DNA of 16,962 nucleotides, from contig NW_014012546.1 in assembly GCF_000611645.1 (NCBI RefSeq), forward strand, positions 1 through 16,962, written 5' to 3'. How positions within the stretch are numbered: the stretch's first letter is position 1; each line of letters opens with the position of its first letter. Positions 9,768 to 16,962 of this stretch are shown piece by piece. A model generated the notes under the pieces. That model was not told the DNA's origin and did no database searches. It saw only the letters and a program-made list of their open reading frames with translations. The DNA is from Monoraphidium neglectum (taxonomy: Eukaryota > Chlorophyta > Chlorophyceae > Sphaeropleales > Selenastraceae). The position numbers were made by a program, and so were the translations under genes.

Positions 9768-10472
9768 GTGGTCGCTCTGCTACAAACGCTTGCTGAAGAA
9801 TTCTGATTCCATTCGGCTTGAACCATGCTGATCTCTGTGCAACGCCTGGTTAGCTGGTGTTGTTTGGGGCGGATGACGACGAGTCCACAAGTGACGGATG
9901 CACCCAGCTGCTGTGCCTTTGGCAGCAGCACTGGACACGTTGAACCCTTTACGTTGTCAGTGATGTTTGTGGTACTCCTAGCTCACTTGAAGTCTTGTAA
10001 TATGGACTGTCGCCCTCAAGCTGCTGACCATCAATAACTGTGGTAAAGGTGTCCTTGTGCAGTCTTGCAATGCAGCTGCTTGCATGCTGTGCTGCCAACA
10101 GTCAACACAGGGTCATCAGTGAACGGGGCGCGGCCTATCGATTCAGCAACCTTGCACAAAAATATTTCCATACTACACGCTAATGTTGATGGATCTCGCA
10201 CATTCCTGTTGAATCGGATTGTTTCGGAGCCCAGCCCACGCACTGTCACATGAATTCACAGTTCCAGTGATGAAAGTGCCGAAAGCAATACGGGATTGAA
10301 TACCAGCAAACTTATGATAAACAATATTATTCCTTATAGGTCATCGCTTGAACGTCTCACTGCATCACTTCAACGCGCTGGCTGGATCTCACAGTCAGCG
10401 CGCATTTTGGAGCGAGGCGTGGAGGAAATTGTCGCATGTTCTCAACTTGTAAATTTTTGGCATCTGTGAGAC
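9768..10472. other. Intergenic region between kinesin and the cysteine-rich gene
   Basis: About 0.7 kb without a convincing reading frame. It should hold the kinesin 3' UTR (TGTAA at 9996) and the promoter and 5' UTR of the next gene. Composition becomes distinctly AT-richer at about 10290-10345 (AATATTATTCCTTATAG) and 10445-10460. No tRNA or other RNA gene was recognised. Confidence 0.6.
9996..10000 (+). terminator. Candidate polyadenylation signal (TGTAA) of the kinesin gene
   Basis: TGTAA lies about 230 bp after the kinesin stop at 9765-9767, a plausible 3' UTR length for a chlorophyte gene. It is the first clear TGTAA downstream of that stop. Confidence 0.5.
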
Positions 10473-10558
10473 ATGCGGTGGTCCTGGCTTGTCGTAGTAT
10501 TGGCGCTCGCGGTCGTTCGGCTGGGCCCAGCCCGAGAGCTGCCGTTCAACACGACTGA
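10436..10558 (+). other. Possible upstream ORF overlapping the start of the cysteine-rich gene
   Basis: An ATG at 10436 opens 40 codons in a different frame and ends at TGA 10556-10558, overlapping the main ATG at 10473. If the transcript begins upstream of 10436, ribosomes would meet this ATG first. It is equally possible that transcription starts between the two ATGs. Confidence 0.25.
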
Positions 10559-13500
10559 CATCAGCAGCAGCGGCGCAGACGTCGAGGACGGGTCCGGCGA
10601 GCTGTTACCCGCCGGTCGCGGCCTGCATCAAACCTCGGACCAGTGCAACCTGGTGATCGACGGCTGCGCCCGCTGCTACCAGCGGCGTGCGGGGACCACC
10701 ACTCGCACCTACTGCAGCAAGTGTTCGATAGGGTACCAACTGAAAAACTCGTACCGCTCCTGCTGTGAGTCGAAGGGCTGGATTTGTTACAGATGCATTG
10801 AAGCGCCCTTCACATGCCTTGTGGCGCATGCCAGGAGCTCAGGGCCTGCAATGTTTGGGGCTGAATTGGCATTGGGGGTCACCGGCCAAGTCATAGGGTT
10901 GAAGTTTAGGCGCTGGCATGACCACCTCGTTCAGCGAGCCGAATGTTTGAGGAGCTACCTTGATTGTGTGAAACGTCAGTTCGCCTACTCTACACGCGCA
11001 CGCCACAATCTTTGTTACCCGTCTGCCCTCCTCCCACACTAGAGTGCCTGGCCCCCTCTTACCCCGCAGCATGAAGTTTAAACTTCAAATTTGCATTCTC
11101 CTTCCTCCTCATCACCCCAGGGTGCTCGCCGGGGTACTACTGGTCTGTGAGTAACAGCACCTGTGAACCCTGTGGGGCGGGATACTACTGCCCCGGCGCG
11201 ACCCTCACTCAGGCGTCTGGGATGCAGCGCATCCCTTGCGGATTGAACAAGAACACGACTAGCATCTACGCGCGAACTGTCATGGAATGCAGTGAGCAAA
11301 GATGCTGAACTCGGCTTTCTTTGTTGGGTCGGCGTGCAATGGGCCGCTACCCAGCTAGCTTTCAAGTTTCAGTGTTGCCACCCTGGCGGGCCTGTGTGAG
11401 CCCGCTCCCCCATTGCTCGTGCTGCACCTCTGCTCTGCGGGTATCCGCGAACCTGCACTGCCCTGAAACAAGCTTCATCTCAACTTTCCATCTCTGTTCT
11501 CCCGGTCCTGACTGTGATTAACTGCCATCCCTTCCCTTCATGCAACAGCCGTGAATCCTGGCTTCAGCTGGGGCCCGGGCGACAGCTCCACCCCCTGCAC
11601 CACCGGCTTTTTCAATCCGGGCTACAACACCCGCCGCTGTACCATGTGCCCAGGCGGCCTGATCACGCTCCAACCCGGCGCGACCTCGGCCACCGACTGC
11701 ACCTCGCCACCCGGCTACTACTATCAGCGGGGCAAGGCGCTGCCATGCCCCCGGGGCACATACAAGGAGTCATCCGGCACCAACGCAAACTGCGACACGT
11801 GCCCAGAGGGCATCACGACGCCAGGGGGCCAGGTGGCGATGAGCAATCGGACTGCCTGCAAATGTGAGCGTCTTCAAACGCATGGCCCACAGCATCGCTT
11901 GTTGCACTTCCAGGACGCATCAATTGCTGCGGCCCCAGCCTTCTTCCGCAGCTCGCCACGTGGACGCGACCTCCGAGGTTGCGTTCAGAGTCTGGATTAG
12001 GCAGTGGCCAGGGCGGAAGTTCAAGAAATGCACCAGCAGATCACGCCTGACCAATCAACAGCCTATGTGCTTGCGCCCTAAAACCTCTTTGCACAAGCAC
12101 AGAGCAGGCCCTTGCGCACGTGGCCTCGGCTTCAGCCACCCAGGCATGGCATGCCTTTCCCACCTACCTTGAACCTCCACAGGGGTCCTCCCAGGGTATG
12201 CCCTGCAGCCCAACGCAGTTCTGGGCACCACCGCCGCGACCGCCTGCCCAGCCAACACGTACCGCGAGGGCGAGGGCCTGGTGGAAGACGCGTCCATCGG
12301 CCTCAACTGCACCGCGTGCCCGGCCAACATGGAGACCCTAGATATCGGCCAGAAAACCAAGGACGCCTGCTTTGCGCCCCCAGGCTACGGGTACAACTCG
12401 ACATCTGGGGACGCGTACAAGTGCCCAAAGGGCAGCTACAACCCTGGCTGGAACCGCCAGCCCTGCGTCCCATGTGGGCTTGGTGACATCACCAGCAACG
12501 ACGAGGGCAGCACCAACCCCGACGACTGCATCACGCGGGCCGGGTACGGCACCACCAAGGCCGACAACAAAACCCTGGTCACATCCATTTGCCCGGCCGG
12601 GTCGTTCGGCCGCAATTCCGACACCTACGGCATGGTGACCGTCGAGTGCACAAAATGCCCGGACTTCTCGACAACAGACGGCCCCGGCAGCGTCAACTCG
12701 TCGCAGTGTTTGACCCTTGCAGGGTATGGCTACGAGAACGGCGGCATCGCGATCTGCGACTACGGCAGCTGGAGCGCCGGCCACAGCCAAAACCCCTGCA
12801 CGTATTGTGGTGACGGGTACAACACCAGCGCCGACGGCGTCGCCGCCACCCAGGGCGCGACGAGCGGCAGCCAGTGCATCGTTTCCGGGGGATTCACGCC
12901 AATGGCCGACGGCTCCGGCCTTAAACCCTGCCCGGCAGACACCTACAAAGCGCTGCTCGGCAACTCAAGCTGCGTCCAGTGCCCGGCCGGGACGATCACC
13001 ACCGTTATGCAGGCCGCCGACGCGATATCGCACTGCGACGCCTGCCGGCCGGGGTTTGGCAGCGCCTCCATCAACGCCTCCGCGCCCTCCTGCAGCATCT
13101 GCGGGTCCGGCTACTACTCCCCAGGCCGCGTTGTTGGGGGCTCGCCGTGCCAGGCGTGCCCGCGGCCCGTCGGCTTCACAGGTCTCATGGTGTCTCGCAA
13201 GGTGGGCGGCACGAAGCAACTTCGCTGTGTAACGGATTGCCTGGCGTAGTGTGCTCCGGTGCAGACCGCCCACCGATGCGCCTGCACATGACGAGCCTGG
13301 GCTAGGTGGGGGCGAGCCTCATATACCCTTGACACTGAGTGTCACGGGTGTATGAGGGCCGTGTCTATGTCCACGAGTCCAAGCCCAGCCTTGGACTGAG
13401 GACGGACCGTGTCCTGATCGGCCGTCCGTCCTTGACTGGCTGGACGGGCCCGCAAGCACGATTCTGAGGCTCATACATCCAAACTCAGCAAATACAGCTT

Positions 13501-14334
13501 GACGCGTGAATGCCTCTGTGGTCATCAATGCCACTGCAATCAATCACACTTGCAGGGCATCTTCACTCCCGAGGACTGCGTCCCCGAATTCCCGGGCGAC
13601 AACTTGTCCCACCAAACCTGGAACTTCATCGCAATGGACGACTCCGCGCTCACCCTCACGCCCGCCGCTGCCGACGCGGTCGCGTGCCAAGCTGCGTGCG
13701 CCGCCAGCGCGGACTGCGCGTACTTTGTTTTCAAGGGCGTCAACTCACACTGCTTCCTGCGGGACACAGTGCCATACAGCCTGGTCAACGTCAGCGACAC
13801 CTCTAAGAGCTACATTTTGTTAGAGGTGCGGCGGCCGCGGCGGGCTCTGTTGTTCAACGCTTCCGTGCACGTGCTGCGCTCGTGCACGCGGCTACCATAT
13901 GGTTGCTCCTGCTTGCAGTTGGGTGCTCGCAATACGTGCAGATGAGTCTGGCAAGGGCCTGCGTTGCCAACAGCCTGTTATCGGTTCACAGCGGGTAGCC
14001 CAAAATCAACATGGCAGGCTCGCCTCAAAACGCAAAACCTGCCACCCTCTCACCATGGGTCCTTCCACGGCAGGTGTCCGCCGGCCATTATGTGGCGTAC
14101 GGCGCGCACGCCACCGACGCCACCTCACTTGGGCAGCCCCTCTCGGCGTACGCGACTCGCGAGGCGGCCACCGCTGCATGCGACGGCAGCGCAGAGTGCG
14201 TGGGCCTCAAGTTCGTGCACACTGAGGGCTCAAACCCCTGGCACACATTCAAAGGCACCATTTGGGAGGATGTGGTAGGGAAGGTGCGCGTGGTGGGCAG
14301 CAACATCAACCCTTGGGTTCCTGACCCAGCCTAG
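10473..14334 (+). CDS. Secreted cysteine-rich protein with ephrin-receptor-like (GCC2/GCC3) repeats and two PAN/apple-like domains, 6 exons, ~775 aa
   Basis: Likely an extracellular, glycosylated, disulfide-rich protein of unknown ligand. Exons: 10473-10764, 11121-11291, 11549-11863, 12183-13201, 13556-13825, 14074-14334; total 2328 nt, TAG at 14332-14334. The start has purine at -3 and gives a signal peptide (MRWSW, then LVVVLALAVV, cleavage near residue 20). Residues about 56-98 form a furin-like Cys cluster (CNLVIDGCARCY). About nine modules follow with the pattern PGY...CP-G-Y...C--CP-G--T...C, e.g. CSPGYYW, CPRGTYKESSG, CPAGTITTV. These match the Ephrin_rec_like/GCC2_GCC3 family. Exons 5 and 6 each hold one PAN/apple-like unit (CQAACAASADCAYFVF; ACDGSAECVGLKF). 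Twelve N-X-S/T sites are visible. No transmembrane segment or GPI-type tail is seen at the C-terminus, so release outside the cell or into the wall is inferred. The exon 4 end could instead read through to a TAG at 13247, losing the PAN part. Confidence 0.85.
13317..13357. repeat. 41-bp near-perfect palindrome in intron 4 of the cysteine-rich gene
   Basis: Left arm 13317-13336 (CCTCATATACCCTTGACACT) pairs with right arm 13338-13357 (AGTGTCACGGGTGTATGAGG) with two mismatches around a single central base. In RNA it would form a long hairpin. It lies in the intron 13202-13555. Confidence 0.85.
13376..13397. repeat. Second inverted repeat in the same intron
   Basis: AGTCCAAG at 13376-13383 and CTTGGACT at 13390-13397 are exact inverted copies with a 6-base loop (CCCAGC). 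The repeat begins 18 bp after the 41-bp palindrome. Confidence 0.85.
13399..13432. repeat. Third inverted repeat in the same intron
   Basis: AGGACGGAC at 13399-13407 and GTCCGTCCT at 13424-13432 are exact 9-bp inverted copies around a 16-base loop, directly after the second inverted repeat. Confidence 0.8.
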
Positions 14335-16460
14335 GGCTGATTGGGACGAGGCGCCCGCGGGACCTCTGCACCTGTCAGGCTCGCACAGTCTGTCCATTTC
14401 AGGCGCACATGGGCGTATACAGCCTGACAATTAGACGCGGTGATTTGCTTTGTCATCCATCATTTCGGCCCGAGCGAAGAGATTCCAAAGGGGGGCCTCC
14501 TTGAGGATCTGCTGCACTGCAAGCTGTTAGTCAAGATTGGGATCTGAAACTAGGGGCAGCGGTGGCCTGCGTCCCTCGGCTCCCACGTGGGGCGCCTTGC
14601 ATTTTGGGTTTCATTTGGATCAAGGTTTGGCGCGCATACACTTATCTGGCACTGCACGGCTCCATCCCCTTGCCTGCGGGCTTTGCTGCACTACTATCTG
14701 TATGGTCGTGCCCCTTCCTTTTCGGGCTTATCAACACGCGCGTTCCTGCCCTTGCCGATGATCTCAAGCCTGTGTCAAGCGTCGCCGCCGCCCAGGCGTG
14801 GCGCAAAGGCGACTCTCGTCGTCCCTCAGGCCATCGCACATGACGCGCTGTTCTGCCTCGCTTTCTTTCGCGCCTGATTATCTAGAGCTGCCCAAACGAC
14901 ATCACGAGCACTTGCTACTGCGGTTGTTTGTGAGTGTGGGGTCCGAGCAGCAGCCGCACCGATTTTCCGCCTCATCTCTGACTGCATGCATGCTGCCGGT
15001 CTTTAGGGTGTGCTTGCTGCCCCTTCCTTTGCAGCAGGCGTAGCGTGCGTGCTTCACGCTCTGCCCACCAAGGCCTACCCTGGGGCTCGGCCGTAACATG
15101 CCACTGCCACCGGGGCATTTACCCAATCCGCCGTCAAGCGCCTTACTTTTGGTGCTGTTGCCAGCTGTGTGCCTCACTGAGCGACACTAGCCTCCGTTGT
15201 TTGGCGAGCTTGCAGCACCCTCCTCTGCCCCACACGCACTACAGTCATGCACATCCCTGCCTGCCCCCATGGCCCTGCTCTCGTGCCTCGTTTTCTGCTC
15301 CATCTCTTCCGAGTCCCTTTCTGGAAAAATGCCTTTCTTTCAGCTGAAACGTTTCACCTGAAACGGATATTTGTATCAGCCGCTCCGCCTGCCGCTGCAT
15401 CCACGTGTCAATGGCCATGCCCTCACGCAATGGAAGTCAAAGCTGCCGCCGGTCCATGCCTTCTGCTCTAGGCACGCATGCAGCGCTTACAAACGAGCCT
15501 GTGGGAGCCGAAACGTTGTCCCTTTTGTTGGGCCCACGCCACCTTGTGACTGCCCCCACCATCTCCTGCATCTTCTTGGACGAAGCAGCTGCTGCAACAC
15601 TTTGTGGCAAATTCAGCTAGCCCAACGTGATGGCTGCAGTACCTTTGCAGTCTGGCACGGGAAGCACGCCTTGCTGAAGAACTTGTAGCGCGCAGATGTT
15701 TCACGTGGCGGTGTCCCTGGTGTAATGCCGACCGGTTGACCAACGACCAGGCAGGACTTCATGTCAGCTCGCGAAGACCAGCTGCAACAACAAGCGCTGG
15801 CGCTTGTCTGCCTGGGCTTGGGTGTAGGCGATGAAATGATAAGGAGGTTCGTGTTGGGCTGCACGGGGCATGTGCACGAGCTCATGGCCTGGCTTGGCAG
15901 CAATCACACAGGTGTGCCGCAGGGTCAGTGCTGCCCGGCGATTGGGAGTATCGCTCAAGGGCTGCAGGAGCGTTCGCCCCAACAAGGACGGCCAGAAGGG
16001 TTGCTTGGGGCAGTGCATTACCAGCAGCAGGGGCTGGTCAAGGCAAGTGTGCCACACTGTCAGGGCAGCCAGGGAAAAAACGAACCGCGACACGGGTTGC
16101 TGAATGGCCGGCGTCGCTGAAAATGCTCAAGTGACGGTGCAGATGGGGGCCCACCGCGTGTTGGCTTGTCGTCGGAATGGGCGAACTCGCGGGGGAGATA
16201 CGGAGCGCGGCAAGCAGGCGGGACGGCGCCGTTGGTACTGCTGAGCACGCGTGCGAGTCTGGCGAGTGACTCAGTGACAAGTGCCGACACACCGGCTATG
16301 GCACAAGAGCACATGCACCCCTCACCCGAATTTTGGCCTTTGGATATGTAATGATAGGTGCGTAGTTGCTGTACAGAAACCTGCGTCGCAGAGATCATCG
16401 CAAGCTTGTCGGATCGCACGACTGGGCGGATCTCATATATATGTGACCAAATTAAGAAAC
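14335..16460. other. Intergenic region upstream of the right-edge gene
   Basis: About 2.1 kb with lower GC and mixed codon use in every frame, unlike the exons to the left. It should include the 3' UTR of the cysteine-rich gene and the promoter of the right-edge gene. No TGTAA occurs until about 15718, so the 3' end of the upstream transcript is unclear. Overlapping sense and antisense open frames at 15761-16120 are described separately. No transposon ends, tRNA or tandem repeats were recognised. Confidence 0.5.
15761..16120. other. Unassigned overlapping open frames on both strands
   Basis: A + strand frame from ATG 15761 runs 119 codons. On the - strand a frame with no ATG at its start is open from about 16123 down to a stop at 15764, with internal segments such as VIAAKPGHELVHMPRAA and PPYHFIAYTQAQADKRQRLL. 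I recognise neither as a known family. Codon use is mixed (third position only moderately GC), unlike the neighbouring genes. Either could be a chance frame, a decayed gene or part of a dispersed repeat. Confidence 0.2.
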
Positions 16461-16962
16461 ATGACAGCTCAAGAACAGCTACACCTCACGAAGACCTGCG
16501 AGATCCAGAGGCTCGACAAAAGCTGGGTGCCTGGCAGCCTGTTCGTGTATTCAACGCGTGCAGTATGGCGACCGTCGACATCTGGGGACGCTGGCGGCGC
16601 CGGCGAGCAAGCCTTCGCGCTAAAGGACCTGAGTGAGCACGCCGCGTCGCCGCGCGCGACCCACTGCATCCTGCTGACGCAGCGCACCACGGCCACATGG
16701 AGGCCCGCCGCGGCCGCTGTCAAGAAAAAGCCATTTGTATGGTGCCTCCGCTGCCGCCCGGGCGGCGATGGTGCGGCGGTGGGCCCCGCGGCAGGCCTCT
16801 TCGATCCTGTCGACATGGTTGCACAGGGTGCTTCCTCGGGCCCTGCTCTGCAAGCATGTTACCAGCGGCACACACCTCGGGGCACAACCCCATGGGCGGC
16901 GTCGGTCTGCGGCTCACCAACCCTCCGCTTTTCAGGCCAAAAGCGGTCAACCAAGAATCCCC
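16461..16962 (+). CDS. 5' part of a gene with a PH-like (pICln/Voldacs-type) N-terminus, 3' partial
   Basis: ATG 16461 (context AAACATGACA, A at -3) starts a frame that stays open for 167 codons to the window edge. GC-ending codons become frequent from about 16550. Residues about 4-65 read EQLHLTKTCEIQRLDKSWV, PGSLFVYSTRAVW and FALKDLSEHAAS, then HCILLTQ. As I recall the family, plant pICln has an E-L...EI...PGTLY-S--RVVW...HAVS...C-Y pattern. pICln is a chaperone-like methylosome subunit that hands Sm proteins to PRMT5, also linked to volume regulation. The match is by eye and other PH/GRAM-like folds remain possible. The first exon probably ends at a donor inside the open frame (GTATGG at 16737 or GTGCGG at 16771). 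A good acceptor, CCGCTTTTCAG, ends at 16935, so the frame 16740-16935 may be intron. Confidence 0.4.
   Translation, partial: MTAQEQLHLTKTCEIQRLDKSWVPGSLFVYSTRAVWRPSTSGDAGGAGEQAFALKDLSEHAASPRATHCILLTQRTTATWRPAAAAVKKKPFVWCLRCRPGGDGAAVGPAAGLFDPVDMVAQGASSGPALQACYQRHTPRGTTPWAASVCGSPTLRFSGQKRSTKNP

Noticed and set aside
13317..13432. CRISPR-like or terminator-like array
   Set aside because: The three inverted repeats differ in sequence and there are no repeated units with spacers. The setting is a eukaryotic intron.
16433..16446. CATATATATG as a TATA box for the right-edge gene
   Set aside because: It ends only about 18 bp before the proposed ATG, too close for a TATA box driving a transcript that includes that ATG.

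Overview
The window looks like nuclear DNA of a GC-rich green alga, most likely a chlorophyte of the Chlamydomonas/Sphaeropleales kind; this is an inference. The evidence is high GC with strongly GC-ending codons, dense short GT-AG introns (about 170-380 bp, many with GTGAGT or GTGCG donors), long TG and CAG microsatellites, and TGTAA motifs (the usual chlorophyte polyadenylation signal) downstream of two genes. There are no operons, Shine-Dalgarno sites, CRISPR arrays or recognisable transposons. Gene models were built by hand from reading frames, splice-site phase and family conservation.

All genes lie head to tail on the + strand. (1) Positions 15-1258 hold the last three exons of a ubiquitin C-terminal hydrolase (UCH, peptidase C12), with the catalytic His and Asp; the 5' part is outside the window. 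(2) Positions 2358-9767 hold a complete 12-exon kinesin of about 1546 residues, closest by motif to the kinesin-4 (KIF4/chromokinesin/FRA1) group. Its motor is enlarged to about 515 residues by low-complexity insertions, including a run of 28 glutamines just after the P-loop region. (3) Positions 10473-14334 hold a complete 6-exon gene for a secreted protein of about 775 residues, made of some nine cysteine-rich ephrin-receptor-like (GCC2/GCC3) modules followed by two PAN/apple-like domains. (4) At the right edge an ATG at 16461 opens a frame that stays open to the end of the window; its first ~90 residues resemble the PH-like fold of pICln-type proteins (tentative).

The spaces between genes (1259-2357, 9768-10472, 14335-16460) show no convincing coding sequence. 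They contain candidate polyadenylation signals, an AT-rich element upstream of the kinesin and short upstream ORFs. The neighbours have no obvious common pathway: protein turnover, microtubule transport and an extracellular/wall-type protein. The most interesting features are the polyglutamine and other insertions inside a kinesin motor with otherwise intact nucleotide-binding motifs, the loss of a conserved lysine in its microtubule-binding loop, the phase-1 exon modularity of the cysteine-rich gene, and one intron carrying three consecutive inverted repeats. I saw no clear sign of a wholly new biological system.
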